NCBI GenBank assembly: GCA_946811185.2
Contig: OX328099.1
Coordinates: 17,201,859-17,265,858 of the forward strand
DNA length: 64,000 nt
Direction: 5' to 3'
Origin: Hippopus hippopus
Taxonomy: Eukaryota > Mollusca > Bivalvia > Cardiida > Cardiidae
Position numbers and translations under genes: made by a program. How positions within the stretch are numbered: position 1 is the stretch's first letter; the number at the start of each line of letters is the position of its first letter. Under the pieces are notes generated by a model, which had not been told where the DNA came from, did not search any database, and was given only the letters and a program-made list of their open reading frames with translations. Shown one piece after another: positions 31,180 through 41,948 of this stretch.

Positions 31180-31541
31180 AATCAATCAAAATTACTGTTT
31201 GATTTTTATTTGAGATGTTCTGATAGAAATAGCCTGAAAGTCTGAAACTGTTATCGCATGGGCCATTTTAATGGCACACTAGCGGCCAAAAGTTAACAAA
31301 TCGGGTGTCACAAAAAAAAAAAGCAAATTTTATTCGTTACATTTATAAGTGTGGGTATTATTATGAGTCAGATCATGTGTTACAGTGAATTCTACCAAAG
31401 TTCCAGTCGTCGGGACAAAAAAGTATTGTGAAACCAGAACAAAAGTTGGCAATGTGTGGTTTTATTTTTAAATTGATGTCAATAATTTTAATCGTCATGT
31501 AAAAAATTTTTTTTTTTAAACTTGCAAATTCACTGCCCCTC

Positions 31542-31591
<50 letters not shown>

Positions 31592-32100
31592 AGTGCCATT
31601 AGACAAATCTTATCATTGTTTATGCCATATTTGATTTAATTTGCTATCTGGATATGGCTCAAATGTGGAGTATCCTAAAACTTGTCATCCGAAAAAGAGA
31701 ATTAACCCCCGCCCTCATATTTCAAACCTCCTACGCCCAGGTAAAGTTCAAGGTATTGCATAATCTATATCTAGCGGTACGTAAGGTTGTAGATGATCGC
31801 AGACATCTTTATCAAATAATCACGAGGCTTACCTTAACAATGACATTTGTGGCCAGTACTGTTTCCTCAACAAAATATATCCATTACGGTTATCTTCCAT
31901 GGAATCGAAATATCCGATACAAAATAAATTTTATATTTTCCATGTCCCTAATTAGGACAAAAAAAAAAATTTAACCTGACCAAAAAAATACAATCTACAC
32001 AGCAATTTAATGAGAAAGATACACGTAACGTTGTAGGACCCTCGATGGCCATTTATTTCTATATTGATTATCGTCCTCCCTCCTTTACACTTTGTCCCAC
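31180..32100. other. Stretch with TC microsatellite, no supported gene
   Basis: A (TC)n run lies at about 31546-31588. The 106-codon plus-strand frame at 31654-31974 has no recognisable motif, and I do not call it. Confidence 0.45.
31546..31588 (+). repeat. (TC)n microsatellite
   Basis: About 21 uninterrupted TC dinucleotides. It creates a spurious Arg-Glu run in a minus-strand frame. Confidence 0.95.
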
Positions 32101-32109
32101 CACACGATC

Positions 32110-32310
32110 TTGTTTCGTGTTCACCAACCGTTCTTGAGAACATTCTCAGTCTTATTCTGCAGAACTATCTAGATTTGAAAGTAACACAATTTCTGATTGG
32201 CTTAACCAAATGGTTTAGCCAATCAGAAGATATGTTACTTTCAAAATCAGAAAATCTTGGAGAATAAGACGCCTTTGAGAATTGTTAGAAAATACGAACC
32301 CTTGTCTTCT
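32110..32310. repeat. Family H foldback element
   Basis: GTGTTCACCAACCGTTCTTG and its decayed complement near 32285 are outer arms. GAAAGTAACACAATTTCTGATTGGCTTAACC pairs with GGTTTAGCCAATCAGAAG then ATATGTTACTTTC around 32205. It is the best-paired of the three H copies. Confidence 0.7.
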
Positions 32311-32504
32311 GGACTTCTACCACAGGATTTTCCTTCCCCTTCCCCCCTGTTCCTTTCAATTTGGACCCCCAATTTTTCTAAATGCCTCCCAAAATTTGAG
32401 TGTTTGCTTTCAGCTATCAATTTGAATGGGAACAATTGACATGCGGCAGTGTAAGAAAGCCCATGGAAAAAATCAGACTAAAAATATAGAGAGAAAAGTT
32501 GATT

Positions 32505-32710
32505 TGGTTGGTTTGTTTGCTGCTTTCGTTGCTTTCAATAGTATTCCGGTCATATCACGGCGACAACTCACTTATTCAGTAATTACCTTTTCTGAGATTT
32601 AAGACTACCAGGCAGGGGGCTCTGCGATGCTCTCATGTGACTGGCGCAGCCGACGAAGATTGAACACGGCTTTCCTTGATCGATCAAATGCCAAAACTGA
32701 CGTAAGAAAG
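32505..32710 (-). repeat. Degenerate SINE-like fragment
   Basis: On the minus strand it contains CGCCGTGATATGACCGGAAT then ACTATTGAAAGC, the SINE 3' domain. Upstream AGAGCCCCCTGCCTGG resembles a decayed body. The tRNA-like head is not recognised. Confidence 0.4.
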
Positions 32711-32729
32711 GTTGTGTTTTGCCAATGTA

Positions 32730-32885
32730 TTTGTTTGTTTGTTTTGTTTGTTTCTTCGTATGTTCGTTGTTTTGTTCGTTTGTTGGCACGTTCCTTCGGT
32801 TATTTGGTCGGTTGTTTAGTTGTTCAGTTGGTTTATATTTGGTTGGTTGATTGATTGGTTAGTTGGTTGATCGGTTGGTTCATAA
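32730..32885 (+). repeat. Degenerate GTTT/GGTT simple repeat
   Basis: Irregular TTTGTTTGTT and TTGGTTGATTGATTGG runs. Low complexity, no gene. Confidence 0.8.
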
Positions 32886-33045
32886 AGCCGTTTTTAAAAT
32901 TCACTTATAACGCGTTTGCCAGTGCATCTTTTCATTCTTTCCTAGAATCTGAGAACAATATGAAAATATATATCATCATGAGAACAAAAGGCGTTAATAC
33001 TCTGAACAAATACATGTAACAATCTGGGACTTTGACTCTGTAACA

Positions 33046-33180
33046 AGCGTTAAAATTTTAGACACCTTCAAATTGAAAGCATTTGCAGACGAAAATTTGA
33101 ACGTTGCTTGTACAGGGAAACTTATCTTTCATAAGGCAGAAAACTTGGTCGGAAAAAGAGCATTTTTTCCTTCACAAGAG
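33046..33180 (+). mobile_element. Partial family A MITE
   Basis: GCGTTAAAATTTTAGACACC then ATTGAAAGCATTTGCAGACG and a shortened palindrome (AAAAAGAGCATTTTTTCC). The right end is missing. Confidence 0.6.
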
Positions 33181-33334
33181 AGAAGGGAGCCAAGAAGACG
33201 AGAACGGTCCAACATTTACCTTGTGTCACAGCTGCGGAAAATATACGATAAACCCTGATTAGATTTCATCGATCTCTTAATATAGCAGTCACTGCATCTA
33301 TAAAACATCATCGTGCTTTCTTACTCTACCATTG

Positions 33335-33526
33335 ACGACTTTCAAAGTACCTTTTGCGGATGGTGTAGATCAAGATCAGACTGCACAGAACGTGCAGTCT
33401 TATCTTTGATCTACACCATCCGCTATCTGATGCTCGACTATGGCCAAATTTATTTTGAATAGCAGTGAAAATCTACTTTTAAGCCCTGGGGGAAAAGTCG
33501 AATTTCTTGAGTTTGTAGTGATAGAG
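33335..33526 (+). mobile_element. Family B MITE
   Basis: CCTTTTGCGGATGGTGTAGA, perfect core AGACTGCACAGAACGTGCAG and complementary ATCTTTGATCTACACCATCC. The right end is TGTAGTGATAGAG followed by TTAA. Confidence 0.75.
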
Positions 33527-33562
33527 TTAATTCTTTCTCGTGTGTTCATAGTTTGTCATATA

Positions 33563-33822
33563 CGAGCCATGCTGTGTGAAAAGGGGGCTTAATGCATCTG
33601 CAAAAAGTATCGACCCAAGTCAGCCTGCGAAGTCCGCGCAGGCTGCCCTGGGCCGAAACTTTTTGCTTTTGGTCAATTTTCTGCATGTCCAAGGAGCATT
33701 CTACCATTCTGTCATTTATTAGAGAAAATGGATATAACGGATCTATAATTATGTGATGACTTTGCATTGTATAATGCATCACGGAGATGCATTAAGCCCC
33801 CTTATGCCAAAGCGTGGCCCAA
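33563..33822 (+). mobile_element. Family C MITE
   Basis: CGAGCCATGCTGTGTGAAAA to CAAAGCGTGGCCC. The hairpin GTCAGCCTGCGAAGTCCGCG is completed by CAGGCTGCC. It lies 37 bp right of the family B copy above. Confidence 0.8.
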
Positions 33823-33868
33823 CTATCTGAATGTGCGTTGTTTCGGCAGTCATGTACTAGCGTGTTTA

Positions 33869-34098
33869 CTCTTTAGCATACGCTGAAAATTTAGACTGGT
33901 TCAAATCGAAGGCATTTGCTAAGGAAAACTCAAATATGCCGTCTGAAGTGATGGAAATTGTTTTCGAAGGGGAGAAGACATTGTGGAAAAGGGAGAAAAT
34001 GCTGTTTCCTAGCATTTTCCTCTTTTCCCAAAAACGTTTTCAAAAGCCTTCCTCCTCAGGGTCGTTAATAGGCCTACTGGGGATGGTTGGTAAAGGGT
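33869..34098 (+). mobile_element. Family A MITE
   Basis: CTCTTTAGCATACGCTG at the left, GGTTGGTAAAGGG then TTAA at the right. The palindrome is slightly disrupted (GCTGTTTCCTAGC). Confidence 0.75.
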
Positions 34099-34436
34099 TA
34101 AATTGTATTAAGGTCTAAAGCTCTAGTCCAACATTATTTCATATGTGGCCACATCCAGAGCACCTATCCATGCGTTTCTAGAGTTTCTTTAACCGGCAAT
34201 AGAGACTTGCGAATTAATCCGTTGACGTAGAAGGATACGAAATCGGTAATAATTGAGGGGTTGTTTCAAAAGAAACAATAATCAAGTGTTAGGCCAATCG
34301 TTTCATTTTATTTGGTTAACAATTCATAAACTCACGAGAGAACTTAAACTTTAGAAAGCTAAAACACTTAATGTTTGCTTACGTGAACATGCTAGAAACA
34401 ATTTTCAACGGTGAGAGGGGAATGGATCCTTTCGCA

Positions 34437-34754
34437 ATGGTCGATCCCCGGTAGCTCAGTCGGTAGCGTACTGGACTTGAGAAGAGGGGGGTCGCTGGTT
34501 CGATCCCCGGCTCTGCCAATTTCTTTCCGAGGGTTGATGATAGTCATTGCTACAGGGTACATTCCTTTCTCACCACTGACCATTTTTTCGACGGTGGTTA
34601 TGTGGGAAAGCAGCCAACGGCTTGGAAGGAATATTGTGCGCAGTTCTGGTAAAAGAAAATCCAGGAAAGCATGAATAGGTGCACTGGCCGCCGCGATATA
34701 ACTAAAGTAATGTTGAAACGGCCTTAAACATCATATATTCAGTAAAAAAAAAAA
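34437..34754 (+). mobile_element. tRNA-derived SINE with 9-bp target duplication
   Basis: CCTTTCGCA at 34428-34436 and 34755-34763. The head ATCCCCGGTAGCTCAGTCGG with B-box-like GGTTCGATCCCCGG is well preserved, and the element ends in poly-A. Same family as 19002-19316; sequence preservation suggests a fairly young insertion. Confidence 0.92.
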
Positions 34755-34891
34755 CCTTTCGCACTGAATATCGTCAATCCCCTAAACTACTAGATCTAGC
34801 CCTTTGTGTTACTACCTGGGCTACAGGGCCCAGCTAAATTGAATAATAATGTTACCCAGATTTACAAATATATTAAAGACAGATATTCATT

Positions 34892-35152
34892 TGAGCCATG
34901 CTTTGTGAAAAGGGGGCTTAATGCATCTGCAAAAAGTATCGACCCATGTCAGCCTGCGCAGTCAGCGCAGGCTGACCTGGGCAACACTTTTTGCTATTTG
35001 TAAATTTTCTGCATATCAAAGAACCATTCTACCTCCTAATCTACTTCATTGTAAGACTAAATGGAAATTATGGATCCATAATTATGTGATGACTTGCTTG
35101 GTATAATGCATCATGGAGATACATCAAGCCCCTTTGCCAGAGTAAGGTCTTA
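34892..35152 (+). mobile_element. Family C MITE
   Basis: TGAGCCATGCTTTGTGAAAA to CCAGAGTAAGGTCTTA. The hairpin is GTCAGCCTGCGCAGTCAGCG completed by CAGGCTGAC. Confidence 0.82.
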
Positions 35153-35303
35153 TTTGTATTTCACACCGTTGCTAAATATAACAGCCTATATTTGTTAACA
35201 AGATCGGTTGCTCTGTGTGGTCTTATGGTTTGCTTTTTGTGATCATATTTTGATAGACACTGTACCAAAAAACAGCTCTTGTTGTGATAAGGTTCAAATT
35301 TAC

Positions 35304-35577
35304 AGAGCCCGGCCGGGAAGGTCAGTGGTTGACATACCTGACTCGTGACCTAGTGGTTGCAGGTTTGATACCTGGTTTCGGCAAATTTTCTTTCAGGAGA
35401 TTTTTCTCCTCGCACCTCTGATGCATATGGGAAACGTGGTCAGTGGCTTGGAAAGAAAGTTGTATCAGTTCTGGTGTGAGAAAGCCAGCAAACACATGCG
35501 TAGGTGCACTGGCCGCCGTGATATGACCTAAGCTGTTGAAACGGCATTAAACTCCAATATCAATTCAATCAATCCAC
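35304..35577 (+). mobile_element. tRNA-derived SINE with 10-bp target duplication
   Basis: CAAATTTACA at 35294-35303 and 35578-35587. The head GAGCCCGGCCGGGAAGGTCA and tail GCCGTGATATGACCTAAGCT then GTTGAAACGGC place it with 28072-28335. Confidence 0.92.
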
Positions 35578-35745
35578 CAAATTTACAACTTAATCACGTG
35601 GATGCCACTTTATTGTAGCAGACATTTCAAATCCAATGGACTCTTCCGTTTGTTTGTGTGCCTGTTTGCTAGAAAGATGTGTTGCATCACTCCCAGGAGA
35701 ATTTGTTGCTATATCGCGTCTACATCCCACTTCTTCATATGTTGC

Positions 35746-36032
35746 CTGCCGAGCCCCGGTAGCTCTGTCGGTAACGTACAGAACTTGAGAACAGGGGGTC
35801 GCTGGTTCGATGCCCGGCTCAGTCAACTTCTTTCCGAGGAATGATGATAGCCATTGCTACAGGATTCATTCTCTCTCATCGCTGACCATGGGGAAGCAAC
35901 CAGTGACATGGAAAGAATATTGTGCGGACTACTGGTAAAAGAAACTCGGGGAATGCAAAGATAGGTGCACTGGCCGCCGCGATATACCTTAAACATCGTT
36001 GAAAACGGCGTTAAATACCATACAATTAATCA
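35746..36032 (+). mobile_element. tRNA-derived SINE
   Basis: The head GAGCCCCGGTAGCTCTGTCG and B-box-like GGTTCGATGCCCGG match the family at 19002. TCATATGTT near 35735 and again near 36033 is an imperfect target duplication. An internal part of the body after GCTGACCATGG is deleted. Confidence 0.85.
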
Positions 36033-36054
36033 GTCATATGTTTCCTATCTATTT

Positions 36055-36185
36055 TAGCTCTAGATAGGGGCTCTGTGGTGCCCTGGCCAAGGACGCAAAA
36101 CCAGAACAGTAAGCGAAAGTCGAACCTGGATCTCTAGATAACGAATCCAACCACTTAACCACAGACCACGCAGGACACCCACGGC
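36055..36185 (-). repeat. SINE head fragment, fourth tRNA-like type
   Basis: On the minus strand GTGTCCTGCGTGGTCTGTGG, then TTAAGTGGTTGGATTCG and B-box-like CCAGGTTCGACTTTCG. It ends soon after GGCACCACAGAGCCCC, and no 3' domain follows. Confidence 0.5.
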
Positions 36186-36384
36186 CACATTTTGAAATGC
36201 CGTGTTTGTATATATAGATATGATGAACTCATGAATAAACCAGCAGTTTATAACAAACTGTTTCTATACAAAAGTCCAGATGTCGCCATGATAACCGTTT
36301 AAGATAAAAGCTAGAAACTAGCTGTTATTGCTTACCTTATCCTACAACTCTTTTCATTTAAAGCCTTAACGTGCTAAATAAATG

Positions 36385-36500
36385 AATTGCAGCTTTCAAG
36401 CTAATAGTAAAAACCCAAACTGTGCCGTTTCAAAGGTGTTTTTTGGGAGGATAAATATCTTCTTAGTGGACAGTCTAGATCCAAGATCAGCCTGCACGTT
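36385..36500 (-). mobile_element. Family B fragment interrupted by family A
   Basis: AGCTTTCAAGCTAATAGTAA, GGACAGTCTAGATCCAAGAT and CAGCCTGCACGTTC run directly into the family A copy at 36501. The B copy is broken in its hairpin loop. Confidence 0.6.
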
Positions 36501-36629
36501 CAAAACTTTAGACTTGTCCATATTGATTTAGCATTTTCAGACGATAAATTAAATGTAGCTGAAAGGTTTGAATTTGTCTATGAAAGGATAGGAAACATTG
36601 CGGGGAAAGCCGAAAATGCTGGTTACCAT
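36501..36629 (+). mobile_element. Truncated family A MITE within the family B loop
   Basis: AAAACTTTAGACTTGTCCAT to GAAAATGCTGGTTACCA, where it stops at the palindrome centre. Both elements end at their hairpin centres, so hairpins appear to be breakage points. Confidence 0.6.
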
Positions 36630-37277
36630 TAGTTAGCACTCGCCACCAAGACTTATAGATCTATTAGGGGATAATTTTTGTGACAGACAATTAGGAGAAA
36701 AAAACATACATTTACATGTAACTACTTCTTTATTTGCGGTTGCAATAGCATCATGAAACTATTTTTTGACTTCATTGACAGCAGAAAGCGTCTCTATTCC
36801 CACAGGCCATTGAAGCTACATTGGTCTATCACGGTACACCGAAGTTTTCATTGTTTGATCATCGAACACAGTTACTAAATATACATATAGCTACAGGGGG
36901 GGGGGGGTCGTTCCTGTAAGTCAAATTATCTCCCTTGCCAGAAAAAGACTTAAGATAACCAAATAAGAGACTGGTCCTTTTACCTTTTATTCCTTTGTTT
37001 TTATCCTTTATTCCCTTGCGATAAATATAATATGGTGTATATGCGTAAGGTCCTCACGCAATTTTGAATCAAATTCTATTCTGAATCATCAGGAAAAACA
37101 AAACAACGCATGCTACGATTTGTAAAACAATCAAACTAGATTTAAGTAAGATACTATCTCAAGAACATAGCTGTTAAGTACAAGAAAATCACGGATAAAA
37201 ACCAAGTAAACCCCTTATAAGGACCAATGTAGCGCTGGACAGGAATCAAGCGGAATAACTGAAGAATGGCCCACATA

Positions 37278-37335
37278 GGCGCATTGCCTCTATTTCGTAC
37301 TTAAAACATGATATACCTTATAGAGGCTATGCGCC
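37278..37335. repeat. 58-bp inverted repeat
   Basis: GGCGCATTGCCTCTAT and ATAGAGGCTATGCGCC pair at 15 of 16 positions around a 26-bp spacer. No target duplication is visible. Confidence 0.55.
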
Positions 37336-37502
37336 AGTGTGCTATTTTAGTAACAGCGTTCGATGATCGACCAATGAAAAGTTCAACGTTCTATGATAGG
37401 ACAGTGGAGCTTCAAAAGCCTGTCCTATTTCCAACTTCGACATAACAAAATTCTGTCATTATATACCAATGTGACAATGGGAAATACTTCGTTCGCAATT
37501 AA

Positions 37503-37735
37503 CTCTTTACCAGACGACAAATTTGAAGACTCTTTCAAATTGAAAGCAGCTGCAGACGATATTATAAACTTGGCTCAAAAGATGGAATTTGTCTTTGGAA
37601 GGGTAGAAAGCGTAGTGGGACTAAAAGAAATTGCTTTTGAAAACATTGTGAGGGAAGGAGAAAATGCTGGTTACCAGCATTTTCTCCTATTCCCACAATG
37701 TTTTCAAAAGCCCCCTTTCTATAAGGTCGTTAAAA
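37503..37735 (+). mobile_element. Family A MITE with internal duplication
   Basis: TTAA (37499-37502) precedes CTCTTTACCAGACGACAAAT. After GGGTAGAAAGCGTAGTGGGA comes an extra GCTTTTGAAAACATTGTGAG before the palindrome. The left flank has therefore been partly rebuilt from an inverted-orientation copy. Confidence 0.75.
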
Positions 37736-37744
37736 CACGGGGTT

Positions 37745-38385
37745 TTGACTTGTGAACTCCTGCAACAGAACTGTGCTAGACAACTTATAAAACATCGCTG
37801 TGAAATAATTTAATTAACATACGGGTGAAAACACTGACAAAATAGCAAAATGATAAAATGTTCATGGTACGCCACCTCTCCTTTTTTCACAATGCTTTCA
37901 AATGTTATCTGCTGAAGGAGGCAAAAAGTCATCTGATCACTGTACTTTATGGATGAGATTATATTTTCAGTTTGAAAAGTTATCTTGTGTTGGTTGTCTC
38001 AGTATTTTATGAAAATAAAGCACATTGTAGATAGGAGATAAGAACGCACAATCTGTGTAGGCTGATCCTGATCTGCAGCATCAAAGGCATACATATAATC
38101 TGATTATGACGCAAGCACGACTCACATCTTCTATTTCTATGCCTAATGTTATATCCAAGTTGATAATCATCGACATTTCTACTGTTTTAATGTAGATCAA
38201 CTATGGCGATTCTTAGCTGCAAGTTCAATATCGTATTGCAACCAACAGAATAATGGTCCAGTTATCTTAGAACATTTATATTGTTATTATACCAACATTT
38301 GTGCTCAACAAAGAAGTTCTGTCAATTTTGCTATTAATATCGTGGAACACTCAACAGAGTTATCCCGCTTTGATCTGCTTCGGGT
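37745..38385. other. Stretch with weak MITE traces only
   Basis: A decayed family B core (about 38035-38090, CACAATCTGTGTAGGCTGATCC) is the only thing recognised. No gene. Confidence 0.4.
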
Positions 38386-38393
38386 CTCACGCA

Positions 38394-38620
38394 GGGTCCT
38401 GCGTGGCATAGTGGTAAAGTGTGGGACTCGTAACCTGGAGTTCCCGGATTCGAGCCGCACTGGATCAACTGGGTGTTTCGTGGGAGTGTCCTTTGGCAAG
38501 ACACTTCAAAGCCCTAGCCTAGTACTGGTAAAACCCAGGAAATACATGAATATCTGGGCTGTGGCCGTGATATGACTGAAATAATGTTGAAAGCGGCGTA
38601 AAACACCATTCAATCAATTT
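38394..38620 (+). mobile_element. tRNA-derived SINE, GGGTCCTGCGTGG-head family
   Basis: The head GGGTCCTGCGTGGCATAGTG has B-box-like GGATTCGAGCCGC. The body has CCTTTGGCAAGACACTTC and the tail CCGTGATATGACTGAAATAA then TGTTGAAAGCGGC. Same family as 60377-60600. Confidence 0.85.
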
Positions 38621-38739
38621 ATAAATAAGGGTGTAACGCCGGTAGAAATATAGTAAAATTCACAAACTTTGACTCCCTGCTGCTTTTTCCCTGCCATAGT
38701 GGGAGAATGTATACAAAAAGCCTCAACAAAAAGGTAGAG

Positions 38740-39114
38740 AAAGTGGCGTCATTTCTAAGATTTGACTTAGTGACCTAGTCTTTGACCCGACATGGCCCAA
38801 TTTCGAAGTTGTCCGAGATATTATCAAGACAAACATTCTGATCAACTTTCAAGAGTATTGGACTAAAAATGTGGCCTCTAGAGCGTACACAAGGTTTTCT
38901 AAGATTTGAACTAGTGACCTAGTTTTTGACCTGACCTGACCCAATTTCGAACTCGTCCGAGATATTATCGAGACAAACATTTTGACCAAGTTTCATGAGT
39001 ATCGGACTGAAAACGTGGCCTCTAGAGCGTACACAAGGGAAAAGTTGACGACGCACAACGCACGAAGCACGGTCACAAAAGCTCACCTTGAGCACTTCGT
39101 GCTCAGGTGAGCTT
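38740..39114 (-). mobile_element. Helentron-like left end with two satellite units
   Basis: On the minus strand it begins AGCTCACCTGAGCACGAAGT and GCTCAAGGTGAGC, then GTGCGTTGTGCGTCG, then two copies of the 145-bp unit (GTGTACGCTCTAGAGGCCAC). It is the same family as 9128-10885 but truncated, lacking the 3' hairpin. Confidence 0.8.
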
Positions 39115-39480
39115 AAAAAAAAAGAATATTAATAATGAAACTGCAAATCAAATACATGTACACTAATATAATGTTATGTAAGACTGTATTTTAGATAAAG
39201 GGCAAATAACAACACATATTTCTGTAGGTTAATTATAGTTGTGTTCTTGTTTATTAGAATGACTCAAATGCAGGGCCTGAATGCCAGGCTACGGGGAAAG
39301 TAGTACAAGACAATACTATATAAACCTACCGTCTGATCTTGTTCTTCACTCACCGCTACATAGTGGTAAAAAGGGTAAAAAGCTGGTTACTGGCATTTAA
39401 TCAGTCTCCAACAATATTCTTGCTCTTTAAAAGCCAAACCCTGTTTACCTGAACTACATTTAATTTGTTGTGTGCAAATA
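39115..39480. other. AT-rich stretch, nothing clear
   Basis: A weak family B/A remnant (CTACCGTCTGATCTTGTTC, AAAAGCTGGTTACTGGCATT) near 39330-39400. No gene. Confidence 0.4.
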
Positions 39481-39483
39481 CAT

Positions 39484-39720
39484 TTAGCCATGCACTGTGA
39501 AAAGGGAGCTTAATTCATCTGCAAAATGTATCGATCCATGTCAGGCTGCGCAGTCCGCGCAGGCTGACATAGATCGAAACTTTTTGCTATTGATACTATC
39601 TAATGACTCAGTCGGTTGTGAAACAAATTGGCTTTTATGGACAAATAATTATATGACGACTTACTTGGTACAATGCATTACAGAGATGCATTAAGTCCCC
39701 TTTTGCCAGAGCATGGCTCA
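39484..39720 (+). mobile_element. Family C MITE
   Basis: TAGCCATGCACTGTGAAAAG to CCAGAGCATGGCTCA. The hairpin is GTCAGGCTGCGCAGTCCGCG completed by CAGGCTGAC. Confidence 0.82.
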
Positions 39721-39877
39721 TGGACTTTCAATCTGGACAGGTGTCATACGTTGACGTCTGGTTAAGAGTTAGTGAGCATAATCCCCACTTAATGCCAACA
39801 AACTTAATTAAATCATTTTTATATGAAAATATGAATGACAGTTTATTTTATATAAAAATGTCTTTGCATAGTATTTA

Positions 39878-40095
39878 TCAATAATTCCTGCTTTCCCAAT
39901 CCGCCGTACATTTGAACATACGACATGTTGTCTTTTCTACGTTAACTTCCGGCCTACAAGGGCCCTCTCCTGGGTAAGATGGCCACGTGCTGCTGTAGCG
40001 GCAGCAGTCGACACTCGTTCGGATCTGTAGAACTTCTGGTGAGAGTGATTGTATTGCCGTTGTACACCGTGCCTTGGTCGCCACAGAAGTGGATC
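39878..40095 (-). pseudogene. Cysteine-rich (VWC-like) exon with a frameshift
   Basis: A strong splice acceptor (CTGTATTGTACAG|GATCC) opens a GC-richer segment. From 40094 one frame reads IHFCGDQGTVYNGNTITL then DPNECR, the CG...G.VY.G pattern of secreted cysteine-rich and VWC-type domains. Near 40010 the sensible continuation shifts frame to CCRYSSTWPSYPGEGPC and later TTCRMFKCTADW, ending at a TGA (39878-39880). One base separates the two frames. This looks like the last exon of a secreted cysteine-rich protein with a one-base frameshift. A sequence error or chance overlap is possible. No upstream exon was found. Confidence 0.35.
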
Positions 40096-40199
40096 CTGTA
40101 CAATACAGGATAGAATATAGATACAAGTGAATGATATATAGATGTTTATATAATATGTAGAGGTTATTACACGGCTGATAAGAGCCGGAGAGTGATATC

Positions 40200-40785
40200 G
40201 GCCCGCCACCTCGAAGTTTGCCCTGGGGCTAAAGCGTCGGTGCAGATATCAAGTTGGCAGGCCGATAATAACATGTTTATTACATTTATGGATCATTTGC
40301 TCGATTATTTCCTTTCTTACATGTTAAAACCCTAAAAACAAAGATTTTTTTTTGTCTTCACTCGACACAACTTTTTTCGTGGGTAAACATCACGTTCATA
40401 CCATAATCATGCACCATGCATGACGTCATTATTGCAGCTGCACACAAAGAATAAAGACGTTTTAAATAAACAGTTCTTCATCTTTATTCAAGGTTAAAAA
40501 GATGCCGATAATGTTTGTTTTTCAAGCCAAATAGTGAATTTAGTATGATTTGGATTGTAAGTGAGAAACTGCATAAATAGAATAGATGTTAGGTGTCTTG
40601 GATTGGGAAAGTTTAACGGGCTCGATTCCCTCGGCTTACCGGATAAAATTCGTACGCCTTGCCCAATAAACTTTTACAAATCTAAGACACTAACAATCTA
40701 TTCTCTACTTATCATGTCCACGCTGGTTTTGCGATTCAATCATTACCTGTAGTTATAAAGATCTGTCAGCTAGCGATTTATTCAG
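40200..40785. other. Stretch without a supported feature
   Basis: No repeat termini or coding exon recognised. If the cysteine-rich exon to the left is real, this would be its intron or upstream region. Confidence 0.35.
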
Positions 40786-40789
40786 CCAT

Positions 40790-40965
40790 TTTTTTTTTCG
40801 GCGTAACTGAATGTACTGGCTTTTGACCTACATATTGGTACTGATAACGAATGAATAAATAGAAATGTGATTGGTCAATAATGTAGACAAGTTTATTCTA
40901 AGGGTCTCTGCCTATTTGCTGTCAAATTTACGCCGTCTATCTTTTTTAAAGGTACTCGTATTTTT
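40790..40965 (+). mobile_element. Family G MITE-like repeat
   Basis: CGGCGTAACTG near 40799 and ATTTACGCCG near 40930 are complementary ends. Inside are TTTTGACCTACATATTGGTA and TGTAGACAAGTTTATTCTAA. It defines family G, with copies at 12585, 14525, 24985 and 41970. Confidence 0.7.
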
Positions 40966-41460
40966 TGTTTTTAATGTTCTAAGGACTTTGGTTTAAGAGC
41001 AGGGGTTCTGTTGCTATAGATTTAGAACAAATATGTTGCCAACGGGTAGGATATTAGAGACCAGTCCGTTGTTCCGCCGTATCTGCCCTGGCATGACATA
41101 CGGATTAACATAACACACCGATATTATACCATTTTCCGTGGAAAATATTACTATCAATAGTAACTCAATGTAATAATAATTAATACGTGCAGCAGTCTCT
41201 TACACAATTCGATGGAAGTTTGGTTGGTCTGTTGGTATTTAATGCCGTTTTCATCATTATTTAGTGATATCGCAGCGGCCAGTTCTCATATCCATCCTTA
41301 CAAGTACTTTCTCCAACCTCCTTTTCACATAATATTTTTTACCATTTCAAAGACAAATCCCATCATTTCAGCCAGATTTAATGTTATTTCAAATACTTTC
41401 AATATGAATGAGTATCAAACATCGTAGTCCGGTAAAGATTTTTTGCCAAGATTAATTAAT

Positions 41461-41680
41461 CCTTTACCACACGATCCCGAATTTTAACGACCCCGAGGAA
41501 GAAGGCCTTTTGAAAACATTTTGGAAAAAGGAAAAAATGCTGGTAACCAGCATTTTCTCCTTTTCCCATAATGTTTTCTTCTCTGCCAAATACAATTTTG
41601 AATTTTTTAGTCACATTATTTAAAATGTCGTTTGCTAATGCTTTCAATTTAGATGTCTAAACTTATCGTTTGGTTAAGAG
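41461..41680 (-). mobile_element. Family A MITE just 3' of the lipase gene
   Basis: TTAAT then CCTTTACCACACGATCCCGA at the left, TTTGGTTAAGAG at the right. The palindrome GCTGGTAACCAGC is intact. The right border lies 72 bp beyond the lipase stop codon, so it probably falls in the lipase 3' UTR. Confidence 0.85.
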
Positions 41681-41727
41681 TGTAAGGTGGTGTGAACAGG
41701 TTTCTGTACAAGAAAAAAAAAAGAAGT

Positions 41728-41733
41728 TTTAAT
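41728..41733 (-). terminator. Possible lipase polyadenylation signal ATTAAA
   Basis: ATTAAA on the minus strand begins 20 nt after the stop codon. This is close, and no AATAAA is seen nearby, so use is uncertain; a later site beyond the family A hairpin is equally possible. Confidence 0.25.
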
Positions 41734-41752
41734 CAAATTAGTGAGAGGTTAA

Positions 41753-41948
41753 TCACCGTCGTCCATCTTTAGCAGAGGTGACTGTCACTATATGAATAAC
41801 GACGGATGTCTGGTCGTTATCGTACCACCACCAACTTCGTCTTCCTTCGCTATTATACGTAACGCGCACCTGCACCACGTGATCAACTCGCTGCTGGTCC
41901 ATAAAGAATACTCTCCGCAACTCCCCGGTTTCAAAGGGTTGGTTACCA
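41753..41948 (-). CDS. Lipase exon 9 (end of PLAT domain)
   Basis: Acceptor TTTACTTTTAAG|TGGTAACC. It encodes residues 393 (split) to 457, including GNQPFETGELRRVFFMD, where FETGE is the usual PLAT motif of this family, then a TGA at 41753-41755. Confidence 0.9.
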
